Positions 1-6,203 are shown, counted from the stretch's first letter. The stretch is 7,555 bases of DNA from Eggerthellales bacterium UBA948 (GCA_002293265.1 DBCW01000133.1:9986-17540), one strand, 5' to 3'. Made by a program: numbers and translations. The notes: generated by a model not told the origin, from the sequence alone.

Positions 1-136
1 ACAGGGGCATGCAGGAATGACAGGGAGGGCGCAGAAATGACAGGAGGGCGCAGGAATGACAGGGAGAACATAGGAATGACAGGTATACGAGAATGACAGG
101 TATACGGGAGTGACAGGGGCATGCAGGAATGACAGA
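1..136. repeat. Short-period degenerate tandem repeat array (AATGACAG units)
   Basis: Seven copies of an AATGACAG core start at 16, 36, 55, 75, 92, 109 (as AGTGACAG) and 128, giving a period of 20, 19, 20, 17, 17 and 19 bases. Most cores are preceded by CAGG or a similar purine run and followed by GG. The linkers vary: GAGGGCGCAG-like on the left, GTATACG in two 17-base units (74–107), GGGCATGCAGG at both ends. The array is cut by the window start, so its true length is unknown. The + strand is purine-rich. No protein-coding role is supported. It resembles dispersed intergenic repeats of other genomes whose reverse strand reads TGTCATTCC, but the family cannot be named from sequence alone. 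Confidence 0.85.
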
Positions 137-202
137 ACGAACTTTTTAAACCGCGTGAGGACGACAGCGAAAATCGCTCGGAAAACTTACGTATAGAGTC
201 AT

Positions 203-247
203 CAACAAGTCAGTCGGTAACTGAGTTGTTTAAGAAACAGAGTTTTT
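203..247 (+). terminator. Weak terminator-like stem-loops with T tract
   Basis: Two small overlapping hairpins are visible. The first pairs CAAC (203–206) with GTTG (225–228), then, after a three-base bulge, TCAGT (210–214) with ACTGA (220–224) around a five-base loop. The second pairs TGTTT (227–231) with AAACA (235–239) and is followed three bases later by TTTTT (243–247). The stems are short and AT-rich, so this is a weak candidate. It would end a + strand transcript from a gene left of the window. Confidence 0.25.
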
Positions 248-258
248 AAGATGCAGAA

Positions 259-301
259 ATACTATAGATGAGTTTGTTAGTATCAAAAACTATGCATACT
301 A
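259..301. promoter_or_regulatory. Three phased ATACTA/TAGTAT hexamers, possible regulator sites
   Basis: ATACTA occurs at 259–264, its reverse complement TAGTAT at 278–283, and ATACTA again at 296–301, with starts 19 and 18 bases apart. The outer two lie in a longer shared ATACTATA (259–266 and 296–303). They sit about 47–90 bases upstream of the -10 box, where activator sites are often found. The region is AT-rich, so chance is a real alternative. Confidence 0.25.
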
Positions 302-347
302 TATAAATAATACATAAATTAGAGATAAAAACTTACATAATAAAGTG

Positions 348-353
348 TATAAT
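348..353 (+). promoter_or_regulatory. Probable sigma-70-type -10 box of the protease gene
   Basis: A perfect TATAAT lies 97 bases before the protease start codon. No good -35 hexamer stands at 16–18 bases spacing (the 17-base position reads ATAAAA), so the promoter may rely on an activator or on AT-rich upstream DNA. Transcription would begin near 360, giving a leader of about 90 bases. A weaker alternative is TTGTTA (274–279) with TACTAT (297–302) at 17-base spacing. Confidence 0.45.
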
Positions 354-357
354 ATAT

Positions 358-417
358 CGCTGTAAATCTAATAGCTTATTACAAGCGCAATCAAAACTTT
401 AAGCTGGTAGATTGATA
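358..417 (+). promoter_or_regulatory. Structured 5' leader with two competing folds
   Basis: Fold A pairs CGCTGTAA (358–365) with TTACAAGCG (379–387), eight pairs with one bulged A (384). Fold B pairs 361–378 with 400–417. Its core is AATCTAATAGCTTA against TAAGCTGGTAGATT, with A371·G407 as the mismatch and a U·G at 372/406. It extends outward past a second A·G mismatch (364/414). The folds share bases 361–365 and 379–387 lies in the loop of B, so they exclude each other. Fold A begins almost exactly at the predicted transcript start. No known riboswitch class was recognised, and neither fold covers the ribosome binding site. Confidence 0.35.
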
Positions 418-436
418 AAAAGGGGTATCCGGGGAT

Positions 437-445
437 AAAGGGGAG
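437..445 (+). promoter_or_regulatory. Ribosome binding site of the protease gene
   Basis: AAAGGGGAG ends five bases before ATG 451. It is the last of three GGGG runs (422–425, 431–434, 440–443) in the leader and fits a Shine-Dalgarno site, supporting the start at 451. Confidence 0.7.
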
Positions 446-450
446 AAGAC

Positions 451-3222
451 ATGAAGCACTCTAAAACTCTAATTGTAGCGCTAGCATTTACACTGGTTTT
501 TGGGCTGATGCCAGCACAAGCCATTGCGACAACTAATCAGGAATCAAATGTCATTAAAAGGTTAATCTCCCAAAGTACTGATGAAAAACACAACAACCAA
601 AGCAACAGCAAGAGCTTCTCAACATTAAATGAAGCCATTAATGCAGGCATTGTAGCGGAGGTACCAAACGAAGAAACCAGCTATGTAGCAAATGAAGTTA
701 TTGCAGTAATAAATAGAGACACTGAAACACAAAACGCACTTGAGAGTATTGAAGAAGCAATAGACAATGTTTCCAAAACGGATGAAGCAACAAGCGCAAA
801 CATCTTTTCGTCCTTGGAAGATGAGAGCAAAATAGTAAAAGTGACAATTCCCGAGGATGTCTCAATTGAAAACGCTTTAATAGCGGTTGCCAACGAAACC
901 GAAGTTGTAAGAGTTCAGCCAAATTACATTCGTTTTATTGACGATTTTGATATTGAGCCAATTCCGGCAGACTACAATCTGAATAGCCGTGCAAAAGCAG
1001 ATGTATTGGTACCAAAATACAACGATGCCGTTTGGTGGGCAAATGTTTTAAATATGCCAGCTGCATGGGATTTGGCCGAAAAACCCAGCAGTGAAGTTAC
1101 AGTAGCAATCATAGATTCAGGAGTGCGCCTGACTCACCAGGATATTATTAACAATATTTGGCATGATCATGCTTGGAATGCTGTCGGCAACGAACCACTA
1201 ACAGCAGATGTAGGTTTTAATGGCGATACCAGCGGTCATGGAACAGTCGTTGCAGGAATGATAGCTGCAGAAGTTAATAATGGTATTGGAGTGGCAGGCA
1301 CTTCGTATAATGCTAAAATACTGCCAATTAAGGCAAACTATGACGACAACCCCAACATGATTGACACAGAGGCTATCATACGCGGCATGGATTACGTCTT
1401 GTCAAAGCGAGATGAATTGAATATTCGTGTTATGAATACATCATACAACGGCTACGAATACGACGAGATCGAGCACAGCAAGGTAAAAGAACTGACTAAT
1501 GCCGGTGTTTTAGTTGTGGGAGCTGCAGGTAATGATGGAGACAACCCGGAGTTAATTGATCCGACAACCGAGCACAATATCTTGAGCTACCCAAGTGATT
1601 ATGATGAGGTATTATCGGTAACCGCAACAGACGAAAACAATCAAATAGCAGTGTATAGCGATCACAACACAGAAAAAGATGTCGCAGCTCCCGGAGAGCT
1701 AGTTGAAAGTCTTTCTCCATTGGATGATGTAGGATTGGCATTGGCTCGAGGAACATCTCTGGCAGCGCCTGCAGTTTCAGGCATAGCAGCATTGTTGTTT
1801 GCCGCTGATGACGCACTATCTCCAACAGATGTTAAAAAAGCAATTGAGCAAACGGCAACAGATGTTGATCAAAACGGTTTTGACCCATACTACGGTCATG
1901 GACTAGTTGAAGCTTACGAAGCCCTTAAATATGTGTCCGTCCAAACTGATACCAACAAGGTAATATCTGCCGGTGACTATCACTCTTTGCTGGCAAAAAC
2001 AGACGGAAGCGTCTGGACATGGGGAGATAGTAACTCAAAGAAAACCGTAATCCCAAATCGCATAAAATCTCTTGCAAATGTTATATCTGTTTCTTCAGGT
2101 TCTTCGCATTCGATTGCTCTTAAAAATGATGGAAGCGTTTGGACGTGGGGCGCAAATAAGTTTGGACAACTTGGGGATGGCTCCAAGAAAGAGAGGCGTG
2201 TTCCGGTAAAAGTAGGCATTACAGGTGTCAAGGCAATCTCAGCCGGAGATGGTTTTTCGTTAGCATTAAAAAATGATGGCAGCGTTTGGGCTTGGGGTCA
2301 GAATAAATATGGAAAACTGGGCAATGGAACCAGCTTATCCACAAATATTCCACGTCAGGTAAGTGGGCTTTCCAACGTAGTTTCTATCTCGGCAGGCGAT
2401 AATCATTCGCTGGCGGTAAAAAAAGATGGAACTGTTTGGGCTTGGGGTCAAAACAAGTCAGGAAAACTAGGCGATGGCACTTCGATAGAAAAACGCGTAC
2501 CCATTCAATTATCCGGCATCAACTCAGTAAGTTTTATCTCGGCAGCTGCCGAGCATTCGTTAGCTATAAAAACAGATGGAACGGTTTGGGCATGGGGTTA
2601 TAATCGCGATGGTAGATTAGGAGATGGTACAACCAAATCTAAACAACTACCCATACAAATTACTGCATTAACCGAGATAAAGACTGTTGATGCAGGCAAT
2701 AATCACTCTATTGCCCTGGCAAGTGATGGTAGTTTGTATACTTGGGGAGCCAACAGTTATGGCCAGCTTGGAAACGGCACAAAAAAAGTAGGCCTGACAC
2801 CTAAAAAAATAGCAGTCGAAAATGTAGTGTCAATTTCTGCAGGGTACAACTTCTCACTAATCCAGAAATTAGACGGTAGTGTGTGGGCGTGGGGGCAAAA
2901 CAGTTATGGCGAACTTGGCGATGGCTCAAAAAAATCAAAAATTGCTCCTGTTCAAGTAATGCCACAGTCTGTTAAGGATATAAAGTTCAATAAAAATAAA
3001 GTCAGCATGGTCGTTGGCGCAAAAAGAACGATAACGGCTTCAGTTCTGCCAAAGACGGCTACAGATAAAACTCTTAGGTGGACATCGTCAGCTCCAAATG
3101 TCGTAAGCGTTGATGCATCGGGTAATATCCGAGGTATAAAAAAGGGCACAGCAATTATTACGGCAATATCGGTAAATGACATAAAAGAGACATGCAAGGT
3201 GACAGTATCAAAAAGATTTTGA
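451..3222 (+). CDS. Secreted subtilisin-like serine protease with RCC1 propeller and Big2 domain
   Basis: This 923-residue protein begins with a clear signal peptide: Lys-containing start, hydrophobic residues 6–20, likely cleavage after AQA (24) or AIA (26). An Asn/Ser-rich linker and a propeptide (about 78–162, ending VVRVQPNYI) follow. The S8 catalytic domain (about 191–494) has Asp222 in AIIDSG, His263 in SGHGT, the oxyanion-hole Asn361 in AAGND and Ser436 in GTSLAAP, so it should be active after propeptide removal. Residues 503–838 hold seven RCC1-type repeats (DG-S/T-VW-A/T-WG), enough for a closed seven-bladed propeller, probably for substrate or surface binding. Residues 841–923 are a Big2 immunoglobulin-like domain with the lone cysteine of the protein, C915. 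There is no LPXTG motif, S-layer domain or C-terminal membrane helix, so it is released or held non-covalently. Protease identity is certain; the substrate is unknown. Confidence 0.95.
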   Translation: MKHSKTLIVALAFTLVFGLMPAQAIATTNQESNVIKRLISQSTDEKHNNQSNSKSFSTLNEAINAGIVAEVPNEETSYVANEVIAVINRDTETQNALESIEEAIDNVSKTDEATSANIFSSLEDESKIVKVTIPEDVSIENALIAVANETEVVRVQPNYIRFIDDFDIEPIPADYNLNSRAKADVLVPKYNDAVWWANVLNMPAAWDLAEKPSSEVTVAIIDSGVRLTHQDIINNIWHDHAWNAVGNEPLTADVGFNGDTSGHGTVVAGMIAAEVNNGIGVAGTSYNAKILPIKANYDDNPNMIDTEAIIRGMDYVLSKRDELNIRVMNTSYNGYEYDEIEHSKVKELTNAGVLVVGAAGNDGDNPELIDPTTEHNILSYPSDYDEVLSVTATDENNQIAVYSDHNTEKDVAAPGELVESLSPLDDVGLALARGTSLAAPAVSGIAALLFAADDALSPTDVKKAIEQTATDVDQNGFDPYYGHGLVEAYEALKYVSVQTDTNKVISAGDYHSLLAKTDGSVWTWGDSNSKKTVIPNRIKSLANVISVSSGSSHSIALKNDGSVWTWGANKFGQLGDGSKKERRVPVKVGITGVKAISAGDGFSLALKNDGSVWAWGQNKYGKLGNGTSLSTNIPRQVSGLSNVVSISAGDNHSLAVKKDGTVWAWGQNKSGKLGDGTSIEKRVPIQLSGINSVSFISAAAEHSLAIKTDGTVWAWGYNRDGRLGDGTTKSKQLPIQITALTEIKTVDAGNNHSIALASDGSLYTWGANSYGQLGNGTKKVGLTPKKIAVENVVSISAGYNFSLIQKLDGSVWAWGQNSYGELGDGSKKSKIAPVQVMPQSVKDIKFNKNKVSMVVGAKRTITASVLPKTATDKTLRWTSSAPNVVSVDASGNIRGIKKGTAIITAISVNDIKETCKVTVSKRF
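1957..2964 (+). repeat. Seven RCC1-type repeats within the protease gene
   Basis: The VW (or LY) of the DGSVWxWG motif begins at residues 521, 563, 612, 662, 712, 762 and 811, a spacing of 42, 49, 50, 50, 50 and 49. A typical unit is an SxSAGxxHSLAxKxDG stretch, then VWAWGxNxxGxLGDG, then a variable loop ending in a Pro-rich turn. Unit one lacks most of the NxxGQLGDG part and is about eight residues short. At DNA level units three and four share an identical 17-base run (2284–2300 and 2434–2450), 150 bases apart, suggesting fairly recent internal duplication. Confidence 0.9.
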
Positions 3223-3270
3223 GTAAAAGCTTTTCAGAGCTTAAATAATCGGCACTTCCTTAAAACGACA

Positions 3271-3297
3271 ATGGAGTGTGCGCTGCATCGGTGGTAG
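3271..3297 (+). other. Possible eight-codon upstream reading frame (MECALHRW)
   Basis: ATG 3271 opens an eight-codon frame ended by TAG 3295–3297, in the same frame as uvrC ten bases later. No good ribosome binding site precedes it, and chance is likely. Its stop shows that uvrC cannot start further upstream in frame. Immediately after it, ATG-TAG (3299–3304) forms a start–stop pair just before the uvrC start. Confidence 0.15.
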
Positions 3298-3306
3298 CAT
3301 GTAGCC

Positions 3307-5211
3307 ATGAATAAACTACCGAGTATAAAAGAACAACTGAGTGATGTTCCGCAAAGCCCGGGTGTGTATCTTTGGAAAGATGCAAACGGAAATGTGCTTT
3401 ATGTGGGCAAAGCAAAGCAACTGCGAAATCGCATGCGTCAATATGTAAATCTATCTGACGAGCGAGTGATGATCCCCAGGCTTATGGAGCAAGTTAGCTC
3501 ATTTGAGTACTTGATAACCAAGTCCGAGCACGAGTCTTTGATTCTCGAGAAGAATCTTATAAACCAATACTCTCCGCCGTTCAATGTGGATTTCAAGGAT
3601 GATAAAAGCTATCCGTTTATAGCCATAACCAAAGGTGATGTTTTTCCGTCAATCAAATACACTCGCGAAAAGCCGGTTATTACATCCAGATACTTTGGTC
3701 CTTACACCGATGCCCGGGCAGCCAGATACATGGTTGATATCGTCAGACGTGTAATCCCGATATGTCACTCAAAATGTGCTCAGTGGAAGCAACTAAAGCG
3801 TAAGTTAGAATCTAATCCGGACATAGAGCCTGCCGGTGATAAACCTTGTTTTGATTATCACGTAGGCTTAGGCCCGGGACCTTGCGTTGGCGCTTGTACG
3901 TCGCAGGAGTACGCTCAAAACGTAAAGCGCGTGGAACGCTTCTTGTCCGGACATCGTCGCAGCTTCATTAACGACATCGAAGCCGAGATGAAAGAAGCAG
4001 CAGATAATTTGGATTTTGAGAAAGCTTCACGCACAAAAACGCGCTTAGAGACTGTTCGAACTCTGCAAGACAAACAACACGTACAAATCTCTCCAACATT
4101 AAACGCAGATGTAATAGGATTTTTTCGCGAAGAGACAATCACCGGAGTGCATGTCTTAATGGTTCGAGAAGGCGTGGTAATCATCTCCAACGAGTTTGTT
4201 TTAGATAAAGGATTTGATACTTCCGACGATGATCTGTGCAGTGGATTTCTCTTGCGTTACTACGAGCAAGCAACAGAGATACCAACTCGCATCATAATAG
4301 CAAATCCACCGGGGGATGCTCCAACTATCGAAGAATGGCTAACAACAAAGTTGGATTCGAAGTTTGGTGCCCGCGTTAGATTAAAATCGCCGCAGCGCGG
4401 TGAATTATTGGAACTGCTTAAGATGGCGGAGCGTAACGCCAAACACACTCTTGGGCGTTATAAAGTGCGAACTCGTTATGATGAAGAGCGAATTAACACA
4501 GCTTTGATACAGCTTGAAAGCGCACTTGCCTTGGATAGACCACCTATGCGCATCGAGTGTTTTGACATCTCAACAATACACGGTCAGCACTCTGTAGCTT
4601 CGATGGTTGTGCTCAGCGCCGGTTTGCCGGACAAATCGCAGTACAGGCGCTTCAAAATACGACTTAATACCGGTGAGGCTAACGACTTTGCCATGATGTC
4701 TGAAGTGTTAAAAAGACGCTATGCTCCAAAGCGCATGGACGATAAGCAGTTTGGCTCCAAGCCGGATCTCTTAATAGTGGACGGCGGTAAACCACAACTT
4801 ACGGCGGCAATTAATGAGCTTGATGCTCTGGGGCTAGACATACCGGTCGCCGGACTGGCAAAAGCTAATGAAGAATTGTATGTTCCTTGGTACGACGAAG
4901 GTCCAATAGTGCTGCCAAGCGGCTCGGCAGCACTATATTTGGTAAAGCAGATACGTGATGAGGCACATCGCTTTGCAATCACATTTCACCGTGAGCTTCG
5001 CGGAAAAGCCATGACGGCAAGCATTCTCGACAATGTTTATGGGTTAGGTCAAAAGCGCAAAAAATTGCTGCTCAAACACTTTGGTTCAATGAAAAAACTT
5101 CGCAGTGCTAACGTTGACGAGATTGCCGGCGTTAAAGGAATACCTCGCGATGTTGCAGAGGAAGTTTTTGCAGTGCTCAGACAGGACGAGGACGGCACTC
5201 TGTTAAACTAG
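3307..5211 (+). CDS. uvrC: UvrABC excinuclease subunit C
   Basis: UvrC makes both cuts around a DNA lesion bound by UvrB in cytoplasmic nucleotide excision repair. At 634 residues it has the usual length. The N-terminal GIY-YIG nuclease (about 12–95) shows GVY (19–21), YVG (32–34), Arg42 and the helix glutamate in LILEKNLI (E81), and makes the 3' cut. A cysteine region (153–197) follows, then the UVR motif that contacts UvrB (219–253). The RNase H-like endonuclease for the 5' cut has Asp420 in FDIS, Asp492 in IVDGGKPQL and His554 in RDEAHRF. The C-terminus (about 573–626) carries tandem helix-hairpin-helix motifs. The cysteine spacing differs from E. coli UvrC (see findings). The start is fixed by an in-frame TAG at 3295–3297; the ribosome binding site is poor (GGTGGT, 3290–3295). 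No SOS box was recognised upstream. Confidence 0.98.
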   Translation: MNKLPSIKEQLSDVPQSPGVYLWKDANGNVLYVGKAKQLRNRMRQYVNLSDERVMIPRLMEQVSSFEYLITKSEHESLILEKNLINQYSPPFNVDFKDDKSYPFIAITKGDVFPSIKYTREKPVITSRYFGPYTDARAARYMVDIVRRVIPICHSKCAQWKQLKRKLESNPDIEPAGDKPCFDYHVGLGPGPCVGACTSQEYAQNVKRVERFLSGHRRSFINDIEAEMKEAADNLDFEKASRTKTRLETVRTLQDKQHVQISPTLNADVIGFFREETITGVHVLMVREGVVIISNEFVLDKGFDTSDDDLCSGFLLRYYEQATEIPTRIIIANPPGDAPTIEEWLTTKLDSKFGARVRLKSPQRGELLELLKMAERNAKHTLGRYKVRTRYDEERINTALIQLESALALDRPPMRIECFDISTIHGQHSVASMVVLSAGLPDKSQYRRFKIRLNTGEANDFAMMSEVLKRRYAPKRMDDKQFGSKPDLLIVDGGKPQLTAAINELDALGLDIPVAGLAKANEELYVPWYDEGPIVLPSGSAALYLVKQIRDEAHRFAITFHRELRGKAMTASILDNVYGLGQKRKKLLLKHFGSMKKLRSANVDEIAGVKGIPRDVAEEVFAVLRQDEDGTLLN

Positions 5212-5214
5212 GTG

Positions 5215-5234
5215 AGTACTGATTAATCGGTACT
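5215..5234. promoter_or_regulatory. Near-perfect 20-base palindrome between uvrC and rapZ
   Basis: AGTACTGATTAATCGGTACT is palindromic at 18 of 20 positions. The one mismatched pair becomes a U·G wobble in RNA, giving a nine-pair stem with a tiny loop. It starts four bases after the uvrC stop. No T tract follows, so it is not a classical terminator. It could be an operator for the rapZ group or an RNA 3'-end or processing hairpin. Confidence 0.4.
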
Positions 5235-5266
5235 TTCCAAAGTTAAGACCATCATGTGATAAATAT

Positions 5267-5272
5267 GGGAGG
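5267..5272 (+). promoter_or_regulatory. Ribosome binding site that sets the rapZ start
   Basis: GGGAGG lies four bases before ATG 5277 and is the strongest Shine-Dalgarno site of the window. In-frame GTG 5256 and ATG 5265 lie upstream of or overlap this site and have no site of their own, so 5277 is the preferred start. Confidence 0.75.
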
Positions 5273-5276
5273 AAAC

Positions 5277-6197
5277 ATGGCCCTAGAATCTATAGACGAA
5301 GAAAACTATAAAAATGGCGAAAAAAATCCGGATCTTGTAGTTATCACCGGAATGTCCGGTGCAGGACGCACAGAAGCTGTGCACACATTCGAGGATCTGG
5401 GATATTTTTGTATCGATAATTTGCCGCCATCTTTGCTCCTAAACCTCTTATCATTGGCGGGACTTTCGGGAGACGCAAAGCGCAAACTTGCAGTTGTTTG
5501 TGATCTGAGGGCACAAGAGTTCTTTGACAAGTTAAATGAGGAATTACGACACATCTCTGATGGCGGAGTGCCGTATAAGGTATTGTTCCTTGATTCGCGC
5601 GACGAGGTCTTACTGGCACGTTTTAAGGCTACACGTCGCCGACACCCGCTTTCTGAAGATGGTATGACAGTAAGTGACGGCATACAACTTGAGCGCAAAT
5701 TATTAGCTTCAGCGCGAGACATGGCTGACACGATCATAGATACATCAGACATAGAACCACGTGAGCTCAGGAAAATTATTCGCAATCTGTTCTCGACACA
5801 AACTGATCAAGAAAGCATGTCGGTACCGGTCTTCTCGTTTGGTTTTAAACACGGAATGCCGGTCGATGCCGATATAATTATCGATGTACGTTTTTTGCCC
5901 AATCCGTACTATGAACCTGAGCTTAAGAAGCAGACCGGATTGTCAGCTGGGGTGCGCGACTTTGTTTTGGGTAATACTGCTACTTCAGAGTTTTTGGACA
6001 GCTGGTTCAAGTTGCTGGACGTGATCATGCCCGGTTATGTGAGTGAAGGCAAGCAGGTTTTAACCATCGGAATCGGTTGTACTGGTGGACAACATCGTAG
6101 TGTTGTATTAGCGGAGGAGACCAACAAGTATCTTCATCAAAGAGGATACAATACTAATATTTCTCATCGTGATCTTCCTTTGGCTGAAGTTGGCTGA
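5277..6197 (+). CDS. rapZ: RapZ/YvcJ family nucleotide-binding protein
   Basis: With the start at 5277 the product has 306 residues, near the usual length. The P-loop GMSGAGRT (25–32) carries Arg31 in place of the usual Walker A lysine, a form I recall as common in actinobacterial members. EDLGYFCIDNLPPSLL follows, a family signature, then VVCDLR in the position of a Walker B strand. The C-terminal domain has FGFKHGMP, DVRFLPNPYY and the GCTGGQHRS motif (267–275). In E. coli RapZ senses glucosamine-6-phosphate and presents the small RNA GlmZ to RNase E; Bacillus YvcJ hydrolyses nucleotides. GlmZ is enterobacterial, so that RNA role should not be carried over, and the partner here is unknown. 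The gene lies 65 bases after uvrC and 18 before yvcK, suggesting co-transcription. Confidence 0.96.
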   Translation: MALESIDEENYKNGEKNPDLVVITGMSGAGRTEAVHTFEDLGYFCIDNLPPSLLLNLLSLAGLSGDAKRKLAVVCDLRAQEFFDKLNEELRHISDGGVPYKVLFLDSRDEVLLARFKATRRRHPLSEDGMTVSDGIQLERKLLASARDMADTIIDTSDIEPRELRKIIRNLFSTQTDQESMSVPVFSFGFKHGMPVDADIIIDVRFLPNPYYEPELKKQTGLSAGVRDFVLGNTATSEFLDSWFKLLDVIMPGYVSEGKQVLTIGIGCTGGQHRSVVLAEETNKYLHQRGYNTNISHRDLPLAEVG

Positions 6198-6203
6198 CGC
6201 AGT

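Larger units (their letters stand above)
137..450 (+). other. AT-rich intergenic control region upstream of the protease gene
   Basis: No credible gene is seen here on either strand. The stretch changes from mixed composition (137–240) to strongly AT-rich (about 250–360) and ends in a G-run-rich leader just before the protease start. It holds a perfect small hairpin AGCGA-AAA-TCGCT (166–178, no T tract), a weak terminator-like element, three ATACTA/TAGTAT hexamers, a -10 box and a structured leader, each listed separately. It most likely carries the end of an upstream transcript and the control region of the protease gene. Confidence 0.6.

Noticed and set aside
1..135. Protein-coding frame on the - strand through the repeat array
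   Set aside because: All three reverse frames lack stops because the strand is C/T-rich. The 17–20-base period is not a multiple of three, so no frame keeps a repeating peptide, which argues against coding.
1..136. CRISPR array
   Set aside because: Repeat cores are about 8–15 bases with linkers of similar size that are themselves related; a CRISPR array has near-identical repeats of 23 bases or more and unique spacers of about 30 or more.
1980..2231. - strand frame within the RCC1 repeats
   Set aside because: The repeated DGSVWTWG segments read backwards as PHVQTLPS, so the apparent repeats in this frame are a shadow of the propeller.
3100..3222. Cell-wall sorting signal or S-layer anchor at the protease C-terminus
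   Set aside because: The protein ends in a Big2 domain (CKVTVSKRF) without LPXTG, hydrophobic helix or S-layer homology motif.
3225..3242. Terminator after the protease gene
   Set aside because: AAAAGCTTTT and the AAGCT/AGCTT hairpin (3227–3242) have only five-pair stems and no T tract follows.
3219..3249. Promoter for uvrC (TTGAGT with TAAATA or AATAAT)
   Set aside because: TTGAGT matches four of six -35 bases. TAAATA at 17-base spacing matches only three of six, and AATAAT is better but at 19-base spacing; too weak to call although a uvrC promoter here is plausible.
3223..3306. LexA/SOS box before uvrC
   Set aside because: I looked for GAAC-N4-GTTC-like or CTG-N10-CAG-like inverted repeats and found no convincing match.
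5256..5276. Longer RapZ N-terminus from GTG 5256 or ATG 5265
   Set aside because: The strong GGGAGG site lies inside this extension and is correctly placed for ATG 5277; neither upstream start has a binding site.
5306..5785. 159-codon frame on the - strand inside rapZ
   Set aside because: It lies fully within rapZ, whose frame carries clear family motifs; the reverse product resembles no family I know and has no ribosome binding site that I can see.
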